Source: Flaccisagitta enflata
Taxonomy: Eukaryota > Chaetognatha > Sagittoidea > Aphragmophora
Length of the DNA: 64,000 nucleotides
NCBI GenBank assembly: GCA_965153355.1
Contig: OZ231127.1
Span: 46,252,001 to 46,316,000, forward strand
Direction: 5' to 3'
Part shown: in pieces, positions 12,391 to 21,600 of the stretch
How positions within the stretch are numbered: the first letter of the stretch is position 1
Layout: the number at the start of each line of letters is the position of its first letter
Translations under genes and position numbers: made by a program
Notes under the pieces: model-generated
Databases searched by the model: none
Told to the model about the DNA's origin: nothing
The model's input: the letters and a program-made list of their open reading frames with translations, nothing else

Positions 12391-12871
12391 TCACACCAAG
12401 AATGCAAGAAATTGGCTCCGTTTATAAGATTTGGCTTAAAAGTTGACTTCCAACTTATTGGGAAAAAAGTCGAAGTCAGTCTTCGACTTTTTGACATGTT
12501 CGAGAGAAACATGGTTTTCATTTTCTCATGCGAAAGTTGAGCATCTCCAACGAGCGAGTGTGGCCTCCAATGAAATTGATAGGGTATGTAAATTTGATAA
12601 TTCTCTTTCAGTCTTTCATTTGGCACCAAGCAGAATTCTCTACGGCAAATATTTTTCGCGTCATGAATTTTTAAAGATTTATTTACGAAAAATTCAAAAT
12701 GAATTTTTTTCGACTTTTTTATGATTTTCAGTAGGATCAATAAAGCAGTGTATTTAAGTTTGTTTGAGCATGCAAATACAAGAAAACATGTTTATGAGCA
12801 TATCTGCTCATCTGTGAGAGTGTATTTGAGAATTTTAGCTCATTAAGCTCATTTAGCTCAGTCTATTTTTA

Positions 12872-13224
12872 GTCGCGTGCTACGCGACTCTACACCCTGC
12901 TTTGTCGGTCCATTGGTCAGTTGGTCGGTCAGTCGGTTGGTTGGTTGGTTGGTTGGTTGTTCGGTCGGTCCCCTTTTTACTTTTTCAGCGTTTTTAAGCT
13001 TTTTGGGCTCACAGCTTCTTCCCAAATGCCATTATAAGTTATTTTAAGTCATTTTAAGTCATTCTAATTCATATTGAATTATATTAAGTCACTAAAGTCA
13101 ATTAGGTCAATATGGTCATTAAAGTCATTTTAAGTCATTTCAGGTCACCCTGAGTCATTTACACTCAATTTAAGTCATCTTAAGCTATTTATGTCCTGCA
13201 CGCGACTTATAGGTGTTGGCCTTG
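12872..13224 (+). repeat. Hairpin-capped interspersed repeat, copy 3 (expanded)
   Basis: Has an intact GTCGCGTGCTACGCGAC hairpin, a long GGTTGGTTGG run, and a tandem AAGTCATTTT array at about 13020-13195. It ends GGCCTTG and is flanked on both sides by TTA (12869-12871, 13225-13227). Confidence 0.85.
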
Positions 13225-13227
13225 TTA

Positions 13228-14395
13228 TTTTTCATTGCAACTATTCCACTGCATGTTTTTGCATATGTTTGACAAATTATTGAAAAATGAAGGAGAGTTG
13301 AGAGAAAATTGAGAGGTCTCTCCTTCTCTATAAACTAAAGGAAGTCCTCTTTGTTATATTTCTTTTGCTGTTTATGCGGCTGCCCTAAGCAGACAAAGTC
13401 CTGTAAAACACAAGGGGACTATTGTTTGTCTGTTTCTTAGTCTGATTCTAACTACTAACTAGTACCACGATCAATCCTCTCAGGCCTCAATTTGGTCTCA
13501 ATACAACACATTTAATACCCATCAATGTATCATCGCATCCCTTTAAGTAGTATGGGGTAGCGAAAATTTTGTATCATATCAATTGTCATTTTCATACGGA
13601 AATCCCTTTGTAAGTTATACATTATACTATTTTTAAAAAAAGATTTTAGCCATGACCAATTTTTATACAAACTAGACTAATATACTTAAACAATGGCAGT
13701 GAAGAAAAGATCGTTTTCTGCGCAAACCTTTTTTCTGCAGTTCAAAACCAAATCTACAGTTTTCTTTATTTTTATGCTTTACCTTCCCTTAAAGAAATAA
13801 TGATTACAGTGAGTTACATCAGAGAAAATCTCTAACAAAAACAGTTTCAGATAGCATTTTTACTCCTCTACAATATATATCGGAAACTCGATGAAACCTC
13901 AATTTTCAATACCCATTCAATCAAGTCAAAATTGTCTTAATATTTAAATATTCATAGGTGAGGAACATGTTGTTTTTTCTGTTTTTTTTTTCTCGCTGTA
14001 AGGCCACCTGCCCACAAGGAACGTTCGTTAAGGTGTCTTTTTAAGCAGGTTCACTTATATTACTAAAAAAATTATTATGATTTTTGTATATAACCCTTGT
14101 TCCGCAAGCAGAATATGTCAATATCTAACTACAAGATTTGAGCGCTGTGACGGAGCTCAGGTTCGCTTGCTACTTTAAGCATATTGCTTGATTCATAATT
14201 CTGTTTCAAGGCTGACTTTTACCACCATATCCCTGCGTCGAAACTGAAAACACGAAACAAAATGATGCTGTCCATTTCATTCAATCCTCCAAGATCTCGA
14301 CAAAAAATCTTGTAAAAAGACATTGCCTGGCCTAAATCCGATCGAGCAGGTTTTGGGACCAATCACTCTCATTCTTTCAGAAGGACATAAGAACT
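13228..14395. other. Intergenic, nothing recognised
   Basis: AT-rich sequence with no supported ORF, RNA gene or repeat beyond short homopolymers. Confidence 0.55.
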
Positions 14396-14493
<98 letters not shown>

Positions 14494-14498
14494 GATAT

Positions 14499-14569
<71 letters not shown>

Positions 14570-14574
14570 ATTTT

Positions 14575-14643
<69 letters not shown>

Positions 14644-14775
14644 CTGTTGAAGTTGTTGTTGTTGTTGGTGAAGTTGTTGTTGTTGTTGAAGTTGTTGTTG
14701 TTGTTGTTGAAGTTGTTGTTGTTGTTGTTGTTATTGTCTTTGCTGCTTTTTTTGACGTTGTCGTTGTTATTGTCG

Positions 14776-14861
<86 letters not shown>

Positions 14862-14862
14862 G
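14396..14862. repeat. Long interrupted (TTG)n trinucleotide array
   Basis: About 467 bp, almost entirely TTG/GTT, with short interruptions near 14495, 14572, 14645-14715 and 14740-14775. It would read poly-Gln on the minus strand and poly-Leu, poly-Val or poly-Cys on the plus strand. No flanking coding evidence supports translation. Confidence 0.95.
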
Positions 14863-15113
14863 AAGTTTTTGTGTCTCCGGATGATAGAAGGAATTCTTTA
14901 AGTTGGTGGCTGACAGGGAAGGGAGGGAGGGGTCGGTAGAGAATCTGGTGGGCAAAGACAGGAAAAACAAAAAAGGAATTGAAGGAAATTGGTTACACGA
15001 ATAAGTACTGTCCAAACATCCAGATAAATGATTGCGTGACTTAACACTTTCTTTAAGAAATTGAAGGTGTCAAACAAATCGGCGCGACCCTGTTTTTCCT
15101 CATGTATTTTTGT

Positions 15114-15281
15114 TTAAGAAATTTCCTTTGGCGTTGCCTTTGTCTCTGATTCAAATTCTGACCTGTGGTTCTTACGTTGCTTTTTCTTTAATTTCCGATA
15201 AGGCGAACAATAACGGGTGAGGTCATTTATTTTAAAAAACACCTCGGAAACAAGCATTTTGTAACATACCCATGAAATTAA
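15114..15281 (-). CDS. Possible terminal exon of a basic, lysine-rich protein
   Basis: On the minus strand an acceptor-like CTTGCAACTTTTTCAG ends at 15282. It is followed by 55 codons to a TAA, with a strongly charged tail (KLKKKQRKNHRSEFESETK). No AATAAA is evident shortly downstream and no upstream exon was identified. No family is recognised. Confidence 0.25.
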   Translation of the reverse strand, partial: LISWVCYKMLVSEVFFKINDLTRYCSPYRKLKKKQRKNHRSEFESETKATPKEIS

Positions 15282-15366
15282 CTGAAAAAGTTGCAAGCAA
15301 ACAACAAAAAAAAAAGACACACAACTCTGCCGTTAAGGTATGTGAGAGGTTTCTTCTTTCTTTTTA

Positions 15367-15542
15367 GTCGCGTGCTACGCGACTCTACAACCCGCTTTGT
15401 CGGTCCGTCCGTTGGTCACACTTTACTTTTTTTGGGTTCTTGCGGTCTTTGGCCTCACTGCTCCTGCCCAAACGATGGAGAGGCCTTAAATATGGCCCCT
15501 GCCCACCCGCACGCGACTTGGGTAGCCGTGTATCCGGCCTTG
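15367..15542 (+). repeat. Hairpin-capped interspersed repeat, copy 4
   Basis: Compact, well-preserved copy: hairpin GTCGCGTGCTACGCGAC, short CGGTCCGTCCG run, the CACTGCTCCTGCCC block, CCGCACGCGACT and terminal GGCCTTG. TTA precedes it; TTT follows. Confidence 0.9.
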
Positions 15543-15660
15543 TTTTTGTAAAACTGACCTTTTTTTTTTTGCATTTGCTGGTCTGCCTGTCTGGCTACGA
15601 GTCCCTTTGTTTCATCTTCAATCAAATGAGAACAATTCTGTCTCCTTGTTCTCATATCAC

Positions 15661-15780
<120 letters not shown>

Positions 15781-15821
15781 GTTTGATAGGAAGTCGGCTG
15801 GAAAGGTGATTTCCGATCTCT

Positions 15822-15944
15822 ACTGCCCCTGCCCAGCCCCGTTTTAGCCCCCACCATCCATCACCTAGCCCCTTACAGCCCGCATTAATACCCATGCTCA
15901 CCCGCAAGGTGCTTGTTATTGGCCGTGTTTCTGGCCTTGTTGCA
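15822..15944 (+). repeat. Hairpin-capped repeat, truncated copy 5
   Basis: Only the CTGCCCCTGCCCA...CACCCGCA...GGCCTTG half is recognisable. Confidence 0.5.
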
Positions 15945-16193
15945 TGAGGTGGTACTCATTCTATCGCTATATCGCTATGCCCTGATTACTGCCCCTGCCC
16001 ATCTTCGATTGTAGTTGTGCAAAATAACAACCTCAGGCTTTTAATATCATATGTATGTACCTCACTCCCATGGCCCCACTTTGCATCCACATGATTTCCC
16101 CCCTCTCCTGACTCGATCCCTCTGAATCTGTGCTCTCATTGGTTACATTGATAAGTCTATGTGGAAAAGTGTGGTTTATTCTAGACTCTTCTA

Positions 16194-16372
16194 TTCTGGA
16201 AGTTTCCTTCCTTTATAATGTATTGAGAATGTTCTAGAAGCCTTCCCTTACATTGTATTGAGAAAGATCTAGAAGCCTCTAGATCTTTCTATCGATCCCT
16301 CATGTCGACCCCTCATGTCGAAGGAAGAAACCTGTGTGGGTGTAGATCATTAAAGAATATTCTCGAACGTTC
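16194..16372 (+). promoter_or_regulatory. Cluster of perfect heat-shock elements
   Basis: Three uninterrupted arrays of alternating GAA and TTC at 5-bp spacing: TTCnnGAAnnTTC at 16194-16206, GAAnnTTCnnGAA at 16227-16239, and a four-unit GAAnnTTCnnGAAnnTTC at 16355-16372. This is the consensus bound by HSF trimers. The sites lie 140-320 bp upstream of the TATA-like box. Confidence 0.6.
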
Positions 16373-16510
16373 TGACCATGGAGTCTCTCTCTTTACAATG
16401 AAATGTAAGAGGAGAAAGATCTAGAAGCCACTAGATCTTTCTCCCTCTAGACTATTCTTTTCCAGACTCTTCTATCGATCTGGCCTCCTCCTTCTCCCCC
16501 TCCTTGGGCC

Positions 16511-16518
16511 TTTATAAG
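16511..16518 (+). promoter_or_regulatory. TATA-like box of element A
   Basis: TTTATAAG, downstream of the heat-shock-type motifs and about 120 bp before AATAAA. Confidence 0.4.
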
Positions 16519-16869
16519 CGGCTTCCCCCCTTATTCTGGGCTCTCCCCATTGCTATATCACATCTTGCAATGTACTATGTTTAACTTCATAATGGTAAGT
16601 CATACATTATTGGTGTTCAAGTAATCATCATACAAATAAAGATGTAGAGGATCTAATCTTGTCTTTATCAATTATCATTAAGTCTCAAGTGCCTCAATCA
16701 TTAGCCTAGTAAGATAGGGTAGTGGTACGGAGAAAAGCTACATAGAGGTAGGTGTCTGTCCAGCCACCTTTACAGGAGGAGTGTAGTGGAGGGACACATG
16801 CCCCATCTGTATGCTAAAGATTATACTGTAAGTAACGAGAACTAACCTGATCTCGATATTTTAGATAGA

Positions 16870-16880
16870 TGGTGGCAGCG
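16870..16880 (+). promoter_or_regulatory. Primer-binding-site-like motif, element A
   Basis: TGGTGGCAGCG, complementary to a tRNA ending CGCTGCCACCA. The identical 11-mer follows the candidate LTR of element B at 34098. A shared motif at equivalent places supports PBS identity, although the bases before this one do not end in CA as is usual. Confidence 0.5.
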
Positions 16881-17342
16881 ATGTCCAGGAGTGTTCATCC
16901 TTGTTGTTTTTTGATGGGGAGGAGTGCTTCTGTCCGTTTTGCGAACGAGGATTTGATCAAAAACCAACACGCAACCGTAACTTCGGTATAATCTAAAGGC
17001 ACAGAGAATTTAAAATTAATGGTTAAGAAATTAAGATTAAAATTCTAACTTGAACACGGGGAGAGCGAAATGATGCAGAGGAGGTGAAGTGTGGAAGTTG
17101 ATTCATCGCAAGTCATTCCCCACCTGATGTTGAGAAGCGGCCATCCACGACGTTGAAGCGGCGGCTATTCCTCGGCGTTGAGACAACAACAATTCCTCGG
17201 CGTTGGGTGACGGCCATTCCGCGGCGTTGAAGCGACGGCCATCCCGCGGCGGTGAAGAGCCATCCATTCAGCGGCGTTGAATCAACCACCCAACGGCGTC
17301 GGTAACAGTCGTCGGCGGTGGTCGAGGTTAACCAACGGCAAC

Positions 17343-17525
17343 AACCGGTGGAGGAAGTCGACGAAGATCGGTGGAACCCAACAACAACCGGTGGAGGAAG
17401 TCGACGAAGATCGGTGGAACCCAACAACAACCGGTGGAGGAAGTCGACGAAGATCGGTGGAATCCAACAACAACCGGTAGAGGAAGTCAACATAGAACGG
17501 TGGAACGATAACAGCCGGTGGAGAA
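17343..17525. repeat. 43-bp tandem repeat, about four copies
   Basis: Units beginning AACCGGTGGAGGAAGTC recur at 17343, 17386, 17429 and 17472. The 43-bp period is not a multiple of three, so all three frames stay open and give spurious ORFs on both strands. Confidence 0.9.
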
Positions 17526-17529
17526 AGTC

Positions 17530-17895
17530 GGACATTCATTGACGTTCATCGGCGGTCGTCGGCGTTCATTGGCGTTCATCGACGTTCATCGGCGTTCGTC
17601 GGCGTTCATCAACGACATTCATTGACGTTCATCGGCGGTCGTCGGCGTTCATTGGCGTTCATCGACGTTCAGCGGCGGTCGTCGGCGTTCATTGGCATTC
17701 ATCGACGTTCATCGGCGTTCGTCGGCGTTCATCAACGACATTCATTGACGTTCATCGGCGGTCGTCGGCGTTCATTGGCGTTCATCGACGTTCAGCGGCG
17801 GTCGTCAGCGTTCATTGGCGTTCATCGACGTTCATCGGCGTTCATCGGCGTTCATTGGCGTCCATCGACGTTCATCGGCGTTCATCGGCGACAAG
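17530..17895. repeat. 10-bp tandem repeat (TTCATCGGCG/GTCGTCGGCG)
   Basis: About 36 decamers of the form KTCRTYGRCG, grouped into ~85-120-bp higher-order units. It lies in the leader of element A. Open frames across it are consequences of the period. Confidence 0.9.
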
Positions 17896-18273
17896 CGGCG
17901 GCTGACGAATTCCGGTTGATGGAGGTTGGTCGATGAAAAGGCGTCTTGGATCCGGAAACGAACCTCTTCGGGTCCCCCGGAGCCAATCGCCGAGATCGTT
18001 CCACAACAACAAACCACTCAGCATCATCGGTTTGTCAAAAGCGGCGAGATTTTGCGAAACTTTCGATGAAAACTGGCGGGGAGGAGAACAACGACTCGGG
18101 TAATTAAATCCCACGACGGCGATATCGGCGGCTAAACGTAGCTGAAGCCGATTTAAAAGACTGGCGGTGGTCCGTCTCCCGCCAACATTCGTCCAAATGG
18201 ATTCGGCGGAGGCCTCCGATGCAGAACTAACGAATTGTCGGAGCAGCGAACCACCCGTCCGTAACGCGACAAT
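17872..18273 (-). CDS. Possible antisense exon in the leader of element A
   Basis: On the minus strand a strong acceptor (TTTTCATGTCGGTTTTGCAG) ends at 18274. It is followed by about 133 codons of varied composition to a TGA at 17872. The first two thirds are non-repetitive, containing GGSLLRQFVSSASEASAES and GLLLWNDLGDWLRG; the end runs into the decamer repeat. No domain is recognised. The antisense layout parallels element B. It could still be a chance open frame. Confidence 0.3.
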   Translation of the reverse strand: MVALRTGGSLLRQFVSSASEASAESIWTNVGGRRTTASLLNRLQLRLAADIAVVGFNYPSRCSPPRQFSSKVSQNLAAFDKPMMLSGLLLWNDLGDWLRGTRRGSFPDPRRLFIDQPPSTGIRQPPLVADERR

Positions 18274-18349
18274 CTGCAAAACCGACATGAAAAGAAAATA
18301 CAAGTAATGGGGAATTAAACAATCATCCGTCATATAATACATATTAAAT

Positions 18350-18604
18350 ATGGATTCTGGTGATTATTTCAGAAAAGTACATTCACTTCCTCAAAGCAGT
18401 ATTATAGATAATCAATACTTAGGTTTTGCTATATCGAATGTCGCACCTGATTACCCCCCGTTCTTTCCCCCTGCTCGCATTCCACAAAGAAATCTTTACT
18501 CACCGCGACAAATGTTAGCACTTGCACAATTTTACAACATACTACCCCATGAATTTGCCCGCCGTACAACCCTAAATCATGAAACGAAATACTCAGGCGG
18601 CTAG
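18350..18604 (+). CDS. Short ORF overlapping the start of the giant polyprotein
   Basis: 84 codons starting MDSGDYF, Pro- and Tyr-containing, ending in TAG at 18602. It overlaps the polyprotein ATG (18579) by 26 bases, and the polyprotein frame is +1 relative to it. The polyprotein frame has a TAA at 18573-18575, so fusion would need a +1 shift inside 18576-18604. Otherwise the large ORF is reached by reinitiation or leaky scanning. No homology is recognised. Confidence 0.45.
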   Translation: MDSGDYFRKVHSLPQSSIIDNQYLGFAISNVAPDYPPFFPPARIPQRNLYSPRQMLALAQFYNILPHEFARRTTLNHETKYSGG

Positions 18605-21600
18605 TAACCGTAATTTTTACGAAATCAAACATAAAGGTCGCTATTTATTCTGTATTACCAGCACTCTAAAAAGATTAGGAGCGTACGTCCCCGTAAATGG
18701 TCACAGAACCGTAGGTGCGGGAAGCAAATTTGTAAAAAAGGGGGAAACTGTTTTGGACAAAATACCCTTTGATGAGGAAAAGTCGTTCTGTGCAAGCGAA
18801 ATTGGCGAAATTTGCTCAAATATACGAGATAAATCTTTTGACAAGGGTGTAATATACTATGTGTATGGGCTGAGATCATATCTGGCCATAAAATCGGTAT
18901 GCTCAAATTGTCACTCTCAAGGCGCTTTGACTTGCACGTGTGATCATCTGATTAAAGCGTTAGAGGAAGAATTTGCGTCCATCGTTGACAACAGTTCTGA
19001 TTTTTATGAACCATTCTCGTTTGACCTAAGTGGCCGTAATTTTGACCTCAGAGTGTCCTCAGCCTACCCGACTGTCCCTGCCTTTGAAACAGACTGTCTG
19101 TCGGCCGAGCATGAACTGGGAGTCTTAGTACAGGCGGACAAAGTAGATGTTGAAAGGCAGCGCTTTAATCCTGGTTTGCTTCATCGCCTAAGTGAAATCG
19201 AGGAGGAAGAAATCAACCGCCCAAAGTCTGGTTCTCTCGACGATTATCGTGACTTAATTCTTCCCCCAAATATCGTAAGTTTGATAAATAAGCCTGGCAC
19301 TTTCCCCCCCCACGAGCCCGGCCTTATGGATACAGATTTCGATTCTCCGGGAAATAGTCACCTGGGATCTAACGACGACGTTGGAGATTTGCGTGGGATA
19401 GTTGCCGATTCACCACATGCAAGTCTTCACACGGACGATGAAGTCGACCTGCTCGATGTACTGGGAAATATCCAGCTTGATTCAGGATCCGATCGTAGTT
19501 CGCACACTAGCCACGGCGGAGATGCAGCGCACACAAATCAACCTGTAGGTAATGTCGATGCATTGTTAAACCAGATTTCGGCGGTCTTACAACCTGATGC
19601 TCTTGTTGTCTCCACCGTGTCTGATGCAAATTCGGTCTCACCCCCACTTGATGATGGCGATGATAATGGAACTGTAGATCCTAATACCCTTCATGTAAAC
19701 GCAAGAACCGGTGCTAATACTACATTAGTGCCTGAAAGTAACGCGTCCTCTGGAAATACGTCTACTTCCTCTAGAGCTATGGCTACTGTAGTAGAAATAG
19801 GTTCTAAAACTCTACTGACAGACGATAGTGACAAAGGCGCTATTGGTCCGGCTGTGGCAGTCCGTCCGGGTCAAAATGTTCACACCCTTGCCTCCCTCTC
19901 TAATCCGTTGCCTAAGGATAATGTGAATCAACCCCTAGCTTTACCTGGGAGTGGAAGCGATGTTGTAGCAAATAAAACTCCAACAACCGCGTCAAATGGC
20001 CGACCCCTTGCAATGTCAGCGTCTGACTTAAGACTGCCCGTTGTCTCACAGCCTGAAAATGGAAATGCAAATTTACAATTGCAACTTGCTTCCAAACAAG
20101 GTGAAGCGTGGTACCCGTCCGAAGTTTGTGCGTTTTGCTACAAGTGTGATGCTACAGCCACATTTACCAGTGGCAAATGTTCGCGTTGTAAAATCAGCTA
20201 CAGCACCATCCCTAGTGAACTGTACAAGAGCAATGTTTCACCTTTTCAGCGTTATGCCTTTCCCTACCCTAAGGAGCATGCTAATAAATCAAGCGAAAGT
20301 AGAAAAAAGGCAGCTTTAGAGATGATATTCCCACGAGGAGAAATTCAGGTAGGAGATACAGGAAACTTTCTCATTTATCCTCTCAATTGTCCCGGTGATA
20401 CGTTAATACGAGATACGCTTGAACTACTCACCCACGACAACAAACTTGAGCGTCTTCAAGACTGGGAAATGACAGAGATCTCATCGGCTGATCAGGTATG
20501 TGCGGAAAGACTTAAATTCGCCCTCCATGTTATTAAGGAAAATTTGGTGCTTCAGCGTACCAAAGCTTGGGATAGTATATTCAGCTTACCTCCTGGCTTG
20601 CTGGGTATTTGTGCCAGTGGTGATACCGTTGAACTGGGAACGATCACACCACAATCAGCTCCCATAGGCTTGACTGTATCCTGTTTGAGGGCGGACCTGG
20701 AAGTTGAAATGAGGAGGGTTCAAACTGTCTGCAGCAACATCTTAAGCGATGCTACAAACGACCATAATCAGTCGAATTTGAACGTAGCCTTCTTCTCAAA
20801 GCACAATAAATTCTTCACAAAATCAAGCAACACTACCTGGCGTGAGCTGAGGAAAGAAGAGTTCTTTTCTTGCCCCGAGGTGCCATTCCTTCGCGCTCCG
20901 CATCACGGGCCCCGCGCTGTCTTCTTGCAACTGTTGTTGGACGGGTTATCGCAATACAACGACGACGAGATTGATGCGCTAGGCCTGAGACAAAATGTGT
21001 TGGCTGAATTAGAAACATTGCTGTTTCAAGCAAAAAATAAGGATGAAGAAATTCAACAGCAAAAGAGTAAACATCCGTTTCTGAAAAAAATACCAGCCAT
21101 GAGCAGCAATGATAACAGTTTCGAGGAAAAATGGCAGCAAATTTACAATGCGCATCATAACATAAACTACATTCCCCCCTCACGACGTCAAAGTCTCGCA
21201 AGCTCTAGTACTGCACTCCAAATCGGTTTACAACCACTCAACCCACAGCATCATTCCACGCCGTGTAAAGGTAATGAAACCCGATTAGACCCGCTATTAA
21301 CTACGTCCATAGTAGATAACTACTGGGATAAAAATTATAATTCCCTGGTAGGCAATAATAACCGACAAAGGGGATTACCGGCAATTGAAGCGGGCCAAAG
21401 CGTACCTAATACTAACGACACCCGTCCTCCACAAGATTCGTCTGCGCGTACTGTAGGAGGAAACCAAACAAGAATGAGTAGTGTATTAAGCCAAAGTCGT
21501 TATGCACCCTCGCCAAAAACTTCTGACAAGGAAAGGCAAAATTCGATTGCTGCAGTAAAGCTTAACGAATCCCAATCAGTGCAGCAACAGCAAGCGAAAT

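Larger units (their letters stand above)
16130..16869 (+). mobile_element. LTR-like promoter region of retroelement A (start uncertain)
   Basis: The order of signals is that of an LTR. Heat-shock-type motifs (16194-16372) come first, then a TATA-like TTTATAAG (16511-16518). A GGTAAGT donor-like site follows near 16595, then AATAAA (16635-16640), and a PBS-like motif starts at 16870. Palindromic AGATCTAGAAGCCTCTAGATCT-type blocks occur twice. I found no matching copy after the polyprotein stop at 31376, so identification as a true 5' LTR is inferred. Confidence 0.45.

Noticed and set aside
14323-15015. Long poly-Leu/Val/Cys/Gln ORFs
   Set aside because: Produced entirely by the TTG array; no flanking coding signals.
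15291-15551. Open frames with recurring 'RLYNP...SVG.SV...LLFLG.CGLWPHCSCP' text across hairpin-capped copies
   Set aside because: The same translation appears in several copies only because the DNA repeat is conserved. Frames are not maintained between copies, and the GGTCGGTC run gives the Ser/Val repeats.
17113-17542. Multiple overlapping ORFs on both strands
   Set aside because: 43-bp tandem period keeps all frames open; no independent support.
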